A model generated the notes under the pieces. It searched no databases and was not told the origin of the DNA. It saw only the letters and a list, made by a program, of their open reading frames with translations. This document shows positions 33,646 through 41,254 of a stretch of 64,000 bases of DNA, one piece after another. The translations under genes were made by a program, and so were the position numbers. Source of the DNA: Sphingomonas panacis (lineage in GTDB: Bacteria; Pseudomonadota; Alphaproteobacteria; Sphingomonadales; Sphingomonadaceae); contig NZ_CP014168.1 in assembly GCF_001717955.1 (NCBI RefSeq), forward strand, positions 2,265,501 to 2,329,500, read 5' to 3'. Position 1 is the stretch's first letter, and each line of letters opens with the position of its first letter.

Positions 33646-34839
33646 GTGCGCGCCTCAATCGAGGTCGCCGATATCTTCCGCAGCGCCGGGCCCGCCTATC
33701 GGGCGGCCCATGCCGGGCATCTCAGCCTCGGCCAGCTCAAGGTCATGACGGCCATCGAGAACTGCCGCACCGCCGCGCTGGGCGGTCACGTCGAGGCCTG
33801 CGACGACTGTGGGCACTGGCGTATCGCCTACAACTCCTGCCGCAACCGGCATTGTCCCAAATGTCAGGGCGCCGCCGCGCGCACCTGGCTGGCCGCGCGC
33901 GAGGCCGATCTATTACCGGTTGGCTACTTCCATGTCGTCTTCACGCTGCCCGCCGAGATCGCCGACATCGCGTGGCAGAACAAGGCGGTGGTCTATGACC
34001 TGCTCTTCCGCGCTGCTGCGGATACGATGCTGACCATCGCCGCCGATCCCAAGCACCTTGGTGCGCGGATCGGCATCACTGCTGTCTTGCACACCTGGGG
34101 ATCGGCGCTGACTCACCACCCACATGTGCACATGATCGTGCCCGGCGGCGGCATCGCGCTCGATGGCACGCGCTGGATCTCGTCGCGCCCGGCCTTCCTG
34201 TTACCAGTGCGCGTGCTGGGTGCGTTGTTCCGCCGGCTGTTCCTCACACGCTTGCTGGCGTTGTTCGACGCCGGCAAGCTGGCCTTCTTCAACGCCTTGG
34301 CAGGCCTGGCCTCGCGTAAGACCTTCCTGCGGCATCTGTCGCCCATCCGTAAGAAGCGCTGGGTGGTCTATGCCAAACCACCCTTCGCCGGGCCGCAGGC
34401 GGTGCTGGCCTATCTCTCGCGCTACACGCACCGCGTTGCCATCTCGAACCGGCGGCTCATCGGCTTCGACGAGGCCGGCGTGACGTTCCGCTACAAGGAC
34501 TATCGCCGCCCTGCTGCTGAACGCCAGCAGGTCATGACGCTGGCGAGCGGCGAGTTCGTCCGCCGCTTCCTGATCCACGTTCTGCCGCGCGGCTTCCACC
34601 GCATCCGGCATTACGGCCTGCTCGCCAGTTCGACCCACAAGGACACCGTGGCGCTGGCCCGCAGGCTGCTGGGCGTTGCTGTACCGGTCGAGGAGCCCGA
34701 ACCCGACGAACCTCCCGACCATCGCCCGCCATGCCCATGTTGCGGCGGGCACATGACCATCATCGAGGCCTTCGCCCGCTGGTGCCAGCCCCGCGCGCCG
34801 CCATCATCGGCATCGCCAATCCGGGGGAATGCGCCATGA
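33646..34839 (+). CDS. IS91-family HUH transposase, copy 1
   Basis: 397 aa with a GTG start. The N-terminal zinc-binding module has ACDDCGHW and CRNRHCPKCQGAAARTWLA. The HUH nicking motif is HHPHVHMIVPGGG. The tyrosine motif is AYLSRYTHRVAISNRRL, with two Tyr four residues apart. The C-terminus holds a second CxxC pair (PCPCCGGHM). IS91 transposases move single-stranded DNA by rolling-circle replication from one end and can carry neighbouring DNA by one-ended transposition. Confidence 0.93.
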   Translation: MRASIEVADIFRSAGPAYRAAHAGHLSLGQLKVMTAIENCRTAALGGHVEACDDCGHWRIAYNSCRNRHCPKCQGAAARTWLAAREADLLPVGYFHVVFTLPAEIADIAWQNKAVVYDLLFRAAADTMLTIAADPKHLGARIGITAVLHTWGSALTHHPHVHMIVPGGGIALDGTRWISSRPAFLLPVRVLGALFRRLFLTRLLALFDAGKLAFFNALAGLASRKTFLRHLSPIRKKRWVVYAKPPFAGPQAVLAYLSRYTHRVAISNRRLIGFDEAGVTFRYKDYRRPAAERQQVMTLASGEFVRRFLIHVLPRGFHRIRHYGLLASSTHKDTVALARRLLGVAVPVEEPEPDEPPDHRPPCPCCGGHMTIIEAFARWCQPRAPPSSASPIRGNAP

Positions 34840-35208
34840 TCCGGCATGGCTCAGGCTGCACGACGGTCGCGCCCACGGCGTCCTGGCCGATGACCCAGTG
34901 CATGCCCATTCCGCAATCCAGCCCAGCGCAGCACGCACCGACCAGCAAAACCACCACCGTCCGCACTCTGACGCCGCACAAAGTCACGTTGATCCGGCCA
35001 GAACCGACACTTCCGGATCGGCATCGCTTACCCGTCAGAACCACCCAAAAGCCGCTTTACCCATAGACCAGCGCGTGGGGCCCGCGGGTTCCTGCACTGG
35101 AGGCTTTCGTACGCAAGCGCCCGAAACCCTTCACAAGTTTGGACGTATCACGGCCGGTCAGGCAAAGGCCGCTTCGGACGAAAGCCGTCTTTCGTGCCAA
35201 AGCGCGCA

Positions 35209-36045
35209 TCATTGGACTATCGGCGTATCCCAGCGGGGTGCGAACGGCGGGTTCACCAGCCGCTTTTGCTTGGGCAGGGATGCGATCACCTCGCGATCTT
35301 CGTCATCGAGAGCTAGGGAGTAGGCCTCAAGATTGGCGCGCTGGCTGATGACCCGGCCGGCTTTGGGAATCGCGACGACACCTTCCTGGTCGAAGAGCCA
35401 GGCAAGTGCGACCTGCGCTGCTGAAACGCCATGCTTCGAACCGATCCGCGCGAGTTCGTCGCTTTCTGCAGCCTGACCTTGGGCGAGCGGGCAATAGGCG
35501 ATCAGCGGGATTGCCCTCGACCGCAGATAGCCAAGCATCGGCTTCTGATCGAGAAAGACGTGATACTCGATCTGATTGCACGCGATCGGCGCACCAACCT
35601 CCTCAATCGCCTGACGCAGCATCGGCAAGGTAAAGTTGGCGGCACCTATCGCGCGGGTCTTACCCTCTTCCCGCGTTCGAATCAGCGCGGACAGCGTCGT
35701 CGGCAGATCCATGTCTTTGGCAGGCCAATGGATAAGATACAGATCGACATGGTCCAGCCCGAGTCGCTGAAGGCTTCCGTCAAGCGCGCGCGGGAGGGCG
35801 TCTGGCGCGAGATGGTCATGCCAGACCTTGGTCGTGACGTGCAGATCGCTCCGTGCGATGGCCGATGCGGCGATGGCGGCGCCGACGACCTCCTCGTTGC
35901 CGTACATTTCGGCGGTATCGATATGGCGATAGCCCAGCGCCAGGGCGTTCTCGACCGCTGCCTGGCAGGCTGCACCCTGCATGCGGAATGTCCCGAGGCC
36001 AAGCCGAGGCAGCGAAATGCCGAGTGTTTCGAGTGGCGCGATCAT
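35209..36045 (-). CDS. Aldo/keto reductase
   Basis: 278 aa from the ATG at 36045, which overlaps the NmrA-like gene's stop (ATGA). The AKR tetrad is visible: Asp in GYRHIDTAEMYGNEE, Tyr in the same motif, Lys in VTTKVWHDHL and His in LYLIHWPAKD. NADPH-binding elements lie at the C-terminus (VAIPKAGRVISQRANLEAYS). It reduces aldehydes or ketones in the cytoplasm; the natural substrate is not deducible. With the NmrA-like gene and the divergent LysR regulator it forms a common detoxification-type cassette. Confidence 0.93.
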   Translation of the reverse strand: MIAPLETLGISLPRLGLGTFRMQGAACQAAVENALALGYRHIDTAEMYGNEEVVGAAIAASAIARSDLHVTTKVWHDHLAPDALPRALDGSLQRLGLDHVDLYLIHWPAKDMDLPTTLSALIRTREEGKTRAIGAANFTLPMLRQAIEEVGAPIACNQIEYHVFLDQKPMLGYLRSRAIPLIAYCPLAQGQAAESDELARIGSKHGVSAAQVALAWLFDQEGVVAIPKAGRVISQRANLEAYSLALDDEDREVIASLPKQKRLVNPPFAPRWDTPIVQ

Positions 36046-36917
36046 TTCGCCGATCCTTGGCGCGCCACCAATTCGGCGATGACGGTATCGGTGTCGATAC
36101 TGCCCTTGCGGAGCGCCGCGCTGTCCTCGGCGAAATCGATCCAGCCTTCGTTGAAGCCATCGAGCATCCGGATGCGGGGATAGGGGTTGGTCGCACCTTG
36201 TCTGCGGAACATCGCCTCCCAGGTGTCGCGAGGCACGATTTCCGCCCGCACCGGTCGTGCCAGCGCCTTGGCGAAAGCGGCGGCGAGATCGTTGGGCGAT
36301 ACACGCCGTGGGCCTTCCAGTTCGACGACCCGGTTGCCGGCCCAATCCTCCTGGATGAGCGTTGCTGCCAGCGCGCCAATGTCCTTGGTCGCGACCATCG
36401 CAAACGGCTTGTCGAGCGGCATCAGGAAACTGCGAATGACGCCCTCGTCGCGTGCCGACGCCACGTCCCAGAGCGCATTCTCGATGAACCAGCCGGGCCG
36501 TAGAAATGTGACTGGTATCGGCAGAGAGCTCAGGGCCTGCTCGATCAACGTCCGTTGGGTCAGCAGATTGTCCTGCACGGCATCCGCGCCGATCGTGGAC
36601 AGGCAGAGTATCTTTGCCGGGCGGGCCGCGATCAAGGCCGTGACGATCGCTTCAATCGTCTCGCGTGCCTGGGTGTAGCCGGGCACCGGATCGAACTCGG
36701 ACGGCGGCAGGATGAACACCGCCTCAGCCCCGGCGAAGGCCGTGCTGAGCGCCGCCGCGTCGTTCATGTCCGCGAGCGCGACATCGCAACCCCGTGCCGC
36801 CCACAAAGCGCCCTTGCCCGCGTCGCGGACGACGGCGCGTACGGGCAGGCTCTGTTCCAGCAACGCACTGCCGAGTGCGCCGCCAACCTGACCGGTGATC
36901 CCAGTGATTGCGTACAT
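36042..36917 (-). CDS. NmrA-like NAD(P)-binding protein (atypical SDR)
   Basis: 291 aa. The N-terminal Rossmann motif is MYAITGITGQVGGALGSAL (TGxxGxxG). Next come LPVRAVVRD, AEAVFILPPSEFDP and VTFLRPGWFIENAL, typical of NmrA/quinone-reductase-like atypical short-chain dehydrogenases. The usual YxxxK pair is not evident, so it may sense or reduce quinones rather than act as a classical dehydrogenase. Divergent from the LysR gene; the 135-bp gap carries a palindrome at 37012-37026. Confidence 0.88.
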   Translation of the reverse strand: MYAITGITGQVGGALGSALLEQSLPVRAVVRDAGKGALWAARGCDVALADMNDAAALSTAFAGAEAVFILPPSEFDPVPGYTQARETIEAIVTALIAARPAKILCLSTIGADAVQDNLLTQRTLIEQALSSLPIPVTFLRPGWFIENALWDVASARDEGVIRSFLMPLDKPFAMVATKDIGALAATLIQEDWAGNRVVELEGPRRVSPNDLAAAFAKALARPVRAEIVPRDTWEAMFRRQGATNPYPRIRMLDGFNEGWIDFAEDSAALRKGSIDTDTVIAELVARQGSAK

Positions 36918-37011
36918 GATGATTTCCTCGCGTATCGTCTGGTACAGCCACGCCGGGCTGCGTCAGCGACCCCGTTACGCTCCTGTCGGCGATGCCCTGC
37001 GCGCATAATTA

Positions 37012-37026
37012 TCACTTCTATAGTGA
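37012..37026. promoter_or_regulatory. LysR-type operator candidate
   Basis: TCACTTCTATAGTGA is a perfect 5-bp dyad (TCACT/AGTGA) with a 5-bp spacer. It sits 27 bp before the LysR start and about 95 bp upstream of the divergent NmrA-like gene, the usual place for a LysR-protein site. Confidence 0.5.
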
Positions 37027-37052
37027 CATGGAATCACCGTAGGGACGAGCCT

Positions 37053-37961
37053 ATGAGCTTCGATACGCGAATCTTGACCGGAGTCGGCGTGCTGGCTGCG
37101 GTAGCGGAAACGGGTAATTTCGCGCGCGCCGCAGACGTGCTGGGACTGACGCCGTCGGGTGTCAGTCGCGCTATCGCGCGGCTCGAGGTGCGTATCGGCA
37201 TCCGGCTCTTCGATCGTTCGCCGCGGGCCGTTACGCTTACGGATGAAGGACGGCGGTTCCACGCCCAGATCATGCCCCTGCTGGCATCGATAGAGGAGGC
37301 CGCAACCGACGCTGCCGGCGCTGCCGCGACGGTGAGCGGCAAGTTGCGGATCAACGTCGATCCCTGGTTCGCGCGGATGGTGCTTGCCCCGCGGCTGCCG
37401 GCGTTTCTCGCTCGCTATCCACAGGTGTCGATCGACCTGCTTGTCAGCAACCACCGCGAGGACAAGATGGCTGGCGTCGATGTCGCGGTCCGGTTTGGGC
37501 CGGCCGACGGCGGATCGCTCATCGTCCGCAAGCTGCTCGACACACGCGTACTGACTTGCGCAGCGCCAACCTATCTCGGTCGGTACGGCACACCGCAGAG
37601 CCCGCACGATCTGCTGCACCACGAAGCGCTCCTGTTCCGGGATCCGCAGACCGGCCGACCGTTCGAATGGGAGTTCTCAAAGGATGGTCAGGCGATCGAC
37701 GTCGATGTACGCGGTCGAATGACGACCGACGACCCAACGACCGCGATTGAGGCCTGTGCTGCGGGCCATGGCATATTCCAGAGTCTTGCGCTCGGCCTCG
37801 ATGCCTGGCTGCGACGCGGTGAGCTCGTGCAAATCCTGTCCGAATGGTCGACCGAGCGATACCCGCTCTACGCCTATCTTCCCTCTCGCCGCCTTCCGCC
37901 GGCAAAGGTCCGCGTATTTCTCGACTTCATCGTCGAGGCCGTAGCCGCGTCCGCGCCCTAA
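37053..37961 (+). CDS. LysR-family transcriptional regulator
   Basis: 302 aa from the ATG at 37053 (AGGGA upstream); the reading frame is open much further upstream but overlaps the divergent gene. The helix-turn-helix is LAAVAETGNFARAADVLGLT followed by PSGVSRAIARLEVRIGIRLF. The effector domain starts near residue 95 (GKLRINVDPWFARMVLAPRL). It probably controls the divergent NmrA/aldo-keto reductase pair through the palindrome at 37012. Confidence 0.93.
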   Translation: MSFDTRILTGVGVLAAVAETGNFARAADVLGLTPSGVSRAIARLEVRIGIRLFDRSPRAVTLTDEGRRFHAQIMPLLASIEEAATDAAGAAATVSGKLRINVDPWFARMVLAPRLPAFLARYPQVSIDLLVSNHREDKMAGVDVAVRFGPADGGSLIVRKLLDTRVLTCAAPTYLGRYGTPQSPHDLLHHEALLFRDPQTGRPFEWEFSKDGQAIDVDVRGRMTTDDPTTAIEACAAGHGIFQSLALGLDAWLRRGELVQILSEWSTERYPLYAYLPSRRLPPAKVRVFLDFIVEAVAASAP

Positions 37962-38379
37962 CAACCTTCATCGGTGTATTGCGTTCTTTCTGACGAATTC
38001 TTTGCCTGAAACCGCGCGTCCGACTTGGCTGAAAACCGATAATTTCGAAGGGGATTGGCGATCGCCAGTAAATTCCATGTCCATTGCATCAGGGCGATCG
38101 GCGACAGTCGACCAGATCACGTCATTCGCTGGATCGCCGCCGATGTCCGGGTGTGATGAGAATCGCCGTCACCTCTAGCCAAGCAAGAGCGGCCCGCGAT
38201 TCAGGTCGCAAAAAGGTTTAGTCTGTTAGCAGCGGCGCGTAATCTCCAGATGAAACAGTTGCTTATCCTCTGATTTCCAGAAATTTACCCCTATTTATCC
38301 CTGCCCCCAGCGGAGCCGGTGATAGCCCTTCGGCCACGGCGCTGATGTCCCTCGGCACCATGTTCGAAAGGCAAGGATC
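37962..38379. other. Intergenic region, no gene seen
   Basis: 418 bp with stops in all frames at short distance and no recognisable RNA. It must hold the promoter for the alpha/beta-hydrolase gene at 38380; an AGGCAAGGA ribosome-binding site lies directly before it. Confidence 0.4.
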
Positions 38380-39357
38380 ATGATAAATCGACACCTCATC
38401 AGTGCGCTGGCCATCCTCGCAGCGGCGACCCCGATTGCCGCCCATGCGCAATGCGCTTCGAGCACTTCGGCGCAGACCGCGCCGGCGGTGCCTGTCATCC
38501 ACTACAAGAACACCACGATCGATGGCGTGAAAGTCTTCTACCGCGAAGCCGGACCGGTCGATGGACCCGTACTCCTGCTGCTGCATGGCTTCCCGACGTC
38601 GTCGCACATGTTCCGCAACCTGATGCCGCTGCTTGCGGATCGCTACCGAGTGATTGCGCCCGATTATCCTGGCTATGGCCAGAGCGACGCGCCGGACCAT
38701 ACCAAATTCGCGTACACCTTCGCCAATCAGGCCGACATCATCGACAAGCTTGTGACGAGGCTGGGCGCCCAACGTTACGCGATGTACGTCATGGATTACG
38801 GTGCCCCTATCGGATACCGCTTGGCGCTCAAGCATCCAGAACGCGTCAGCGGTTTGATCGTGCAAAACGGCAACGCGTACGACGAGGGCCTGCAGTCCCC
38901 ATTCTGGGATCCCATCAAGGTTTACTGGCGTGATCGTTCGCAGAACAACCGGGACGCACTAAATGGTCTGGTCACGCTTGAGATCACAAAGTTCCAGTAC
39001 ACCGACGGGATGGGCGATGTCGCGCGCATCAGCCCGGACAACTGGGTGCAGGATCAGGCGCTGCTTGATCGCCCCGGCAATCGAGACGTCCAACTTGACA
39101 TGCTCGGCGACTACGGCTCGAACGTCCCCCTCTACCCGCAATTCCAGGCGTTCTTCCGCAACCACCGGCCACCGACGCTGATCGTCTGGGGCAAGAACGA
39201 CAAAATCTTCCCCGAAGCCGGCGCGCCTCCCTATCTGCGCGACTTGCCTGAGGCCGAGATGCACATCCTCGACAGCGGTCATTTCGCACTCGAGGACAAG
39301 CTTGACGTGATGGCCCCGCTGATCCGCAATTTCCTCGACCGCAAGGTCTGCAAGTGA
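38380..39357 (+). CDS. Exported alpha/beta hydrolase with Asp nucleophile (epoxide hydrolase/dehalogenase-like)
   Basis: 325 aa. A clear signal peptide ([20 protein letters not shown]) ends near AHAQ. The oxyanion motif is [13 protein letters not shown]. The nucleophile elbow reads [14 protein letters not shown], with Asp instead of Ser, as in epoxide hydrolases and haloalkane dehalogenases. Other landmarks are [27 protein letters not shown] (acid region) and the catalytic His in SGHFALED. Likely periplasmic. Followed 53 bp later by a second alpha/beta hydrolase, probably in one operon. Confidence 0.88.
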   Translation: MINRHLISALAILAAATPIAAHAQCASSTSAQTAPAVPVIHYKNTTIDGVKVFYREAGPVDGPVLLLLHGFPTSSHMFRNLMPLLADRYRVIAPDYPGYGQSDAPDHTKFAYTFANQADIIDKLVTRLGAQRYAMYVMDYGAPIGYRLALKHPERVSGLIVQNGNAYDEGLQSPFWDPIKVYWRDRSQNNRDALNGLVTLEITKFQYTDGMGDVARISPDNWVQDQALLDRPGNRDVQLDMLGDYGSNVPLYPQFQAFFRNHRPPTLIVWGKNDKIFPEAGAPPYLRDLPEAEMHILDSGHFALEDKLDVMAPLIRNFLDRKVCK

Positions 39358-39410
39358 CCCCCAGTGTCCGGAGCCACCGCGCTCCGGACCTCTCCAGAAG
39401 GAAACGTCCC

Positions 39411-40133
39411 ATGAATAGTTCTGAAACGGGCGGCCAGGCTTCCGGTTCGCCGACCCCGTCGATCGTCCTTGTTCACGGCGCCTTCGTCGATGCATCGGGC
39501 TGGCAGCACGTCTATACCGATCTCACAGCGCGCGGGTTCGAGGTACTGGTCACCCAGCATCCGACGCAGTCGCTCGATGGCGACGTTGCAGTGGTCGAGC
39601 AAGCCATCGCCGCGGCCCGCGGGCCTGTCGTGCTGGTCGGCCACAGCTATGGCGGCGCGATCATCACTGCCGCAGGAATCGGCCCCAAGGTCGCTGCACT
39701 GGCCTATGTCGCTGCTTTCGCTCCCGACGTGGGGGAATCCATCGCTATGCTGACGGCAGGGCCACTGGAAGACGGCGAAATCCCGGCGCCGGTCATACCC
39801 GCATCGGAAGGGTTCCTGATCGTCGATCCCGCCGGGTTTCCCCAAGCCTTCGCCGCCGAAGTCGATGCGCAGATCACCCGGTTCATGGCCGCCGCGCAGC
39901 TGCCCTGGGGTCTCCAGGCCATCGGCACCCCTCTGACGGAGGCCGCCTGGAAATCGAAGCCTTCGACGTATTTGCTCGCCACCGAAGACCGGATGATCCC
40001 GCCGCGCGCCCAGCGGCAAATGGCCCGGCGCGCCGGCGCTCCGATCACCGAGGTGGATGCGAGCCACGCCGTAATGCTCTCGCAGCCGACGAAGGTCGCG
40101 GACTTCATCGCCGCCGCCGCCGCGACGGTCTGA
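39411..40133 (+). CDS. Cytoplasmic alpha/beta hydrolase (Ser nucleophile)
   Basis: 240 aa from the ATG at 39411 (AGAAGGAAA upstream). Motifs are VLVHGAFVDASGWQ (oxyanion), VLVGHSYGGAIIT (nucleophilic Ser in GHSYGG), LLATEDRMIPP (acid) and DASHAVMLSQP (His). No signal peptide. The group includes esterases and C-C hydrolases of about 240 aa (PF12697 type); no specific substrate can be assigned. Confidence 0.9.
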   Translation: MNSSETGGQASGSPTPSIVLVHGAFVDASGWQHVYTDLTARGFEVLVTQHPTQSLDGDVAVVEQAIAAARGPVVLVGHSYGGAIITAAGIGPKVAALAYVAAFAPDVGESIAMLTAGPLEDGEIPAPVIPASEGFLIVDPAGFPQAFAAEVDAQITRFMAAAQLPWGLQAIGTPLTEAAWKSKPSTYLLATEDRMIPPRAQRQMARRAGAPITEVDASHAVMLSQPTKVADFIAAAAATV

Positions 40134-40158
40134 GAGGAGGGCGCCGATGCGGTGATCG

Positions 40159-40386
40159 ATGCCTCGGGCGATCCGAGCGAGATGGCATCGCGTACCTCTT
40201 GCCCGGTTCGTCCAGGGCGGCGTCATCCCGACCACGACCGACGCCCTGCCGTCCGAACTGCTCCGCACCTGGGCCCGCCCCGAGGCGGCCGAACTCGGCG
40301 TGTTCTACGCCCTGGTGGCGCCCGACTATGCCGCCGTAGCGGAAAGCTATGTGCGCGCGCAGCAGGCGGCTCAGCCGTCGAACTGA
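40159..40386 (+). CDS. Unrecognised short open frame, possibly a gene remnant
   Basis: 75 codons between the hydrolase and the PNPOx-like gene. The C-terminal part (ALPSELLRTWARPEAAELGV, then VAPDYAAVAESYVRAQQ) has coding-like composition but I do not recognise it, and no good ribosome-binding site precedes the ATG. It may be the 3' remnant of a larger gene. Confidence 0.25.
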   Translation: MPRAIRARWHRVPLARFVQGGVIPTTTDALPSELLRTWARPEAAELGVFYALVAPDYAAVAESYVRAQQAAQPSN

Positions 40387-40444
40387 TCGCGTGACCGGCG
40401 AAGATCGCCGGGCGAACGCGACTGATAGAAAGCGAGACACGCAA

Positions 40445-41092
40445 ATGCCCTATGGTTTCATGGACATCGCTATCACTCCCAGCGTTCGCCGCGCGCAAGC
40501 CGACATGGGCGCCGACCATCTCTGGTCCGACTTCACGGGGCATCGCCAATTCGATCGCCTCGGCTCTCGGGAGCGAGAGTTCCTCGCCCGGCGCGACAGC
40601 TTTTATATGGCCTCGGTTTCCGAAACGAGCTGGCCGTATGTGCAGCACCGCGGCGGCCCTGCCGGCTTCCTCAAGGCGGTCGACGATCAGACTCTCGCCT
40701 TCGCCGACTATAGCGGAAACCGTCAGTACATCACCACCGGAAACGTTGCGGCGGATAACCGGATCTGCTTGTTCCTGGTGGACTATCCGCACCGGGCGCG
40801 GCTGAAAATCTATGCGACGGCGGAGACGATGGCGTTCGATGCAGATCCGGACCTCCTCGCGGTGGTTGCTGACCAGGCATACGGCGCCAAGATCGAACGG
40901 ATCTTCCGCATCCACCTCAAGGCGTTCGACTGGAATTGTCCGCAGCACATCGTGCCGCGGTTCACCGAAGCCGAGATTGCTGCCGGTACGCAAACCCTGC
41001 GTGATCGCCTCATCGCGCTCGAAGCCGAAAATGCGGATATGCGCGCGCGCCTTACCGGAGGGGACATAAGCCCGCTCGGGCAAGGAAACTGA
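40445..41092 (+). CDS. Pyridoxamine 5'-phosphate oxidase-like flavoprotein
   Basis: 215 aa from the ATG at 40445. The split-barrel FMN-binding fold is suggested by FLARRDSFYMASVSETSWPY, VQHRGGPAGFLKAVDDQTLA, DYSGNRQYITTGNVAADNRI and LFLVDYPHRARLKIYATAE, the pattern of the PNPOx-like family (PF01243). The C-terminus adds a helical segment with ALEAENADMRARL. Such proteins bind FMN, F420 or heme; this one's reaction is unknown. A GTG at 41096 starts a short membrane-like segment (LLAAVIYALLGV) that breaks off after about 20 codons, perhaps a truncated membrane-protein gene. Confidence 0.8.
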   Translation: MPYGFMDIAITPSVRRAQADMGADHLWSDFTGHRQFDRLGSREREFLARRDSFYMASVSETSWPYVQHRGGPAGFLKAVDDQTLAFADYSGNRQYITTGNVAADNRICLFLVDYPHRARLKIYATAETMAFDADPDLLAVVADQAYGAKIERIFRIHLKAFDWNCPQHIVPRFTEAEIAAGTQTLRDRLIALEAENADMRARLTGGDISPLGQGN

Positions 41093-41254
41093 CCCGTGAA
41101 ACCCGATCTCGTTTCGCTCGGCAATGGTCTGCTGGCGGCCGTGATCTATGCCCTGCTGGGCGTCCGCGGCACTAGGCGCGAGCGTGCTGGCGGCGGACGT
41201 GCAGAGCTTCTAGGGGCGCTCGGCTGCGGCTGCTAAGCGTTCTGAAGTCGAACG

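Larger units (their letters stand above)
32609..35135 (+). mobile_element. IS91-family element with tyrosine recombinase, copy 1
   Basis: 2527 bp repeated in inverted orientation at 60432-62958. Identity begins at CGACCAGAGCACG and ends at CCCTTCACA; flanking bases differ at both edges. The two encoded proteins are identical between copies. No flanking target duplication is visible, consistent with rolling-circle IS91-type transposition. About 300 bp of noncoding sequence follows the transposase to the right end. Confidence 0.9.
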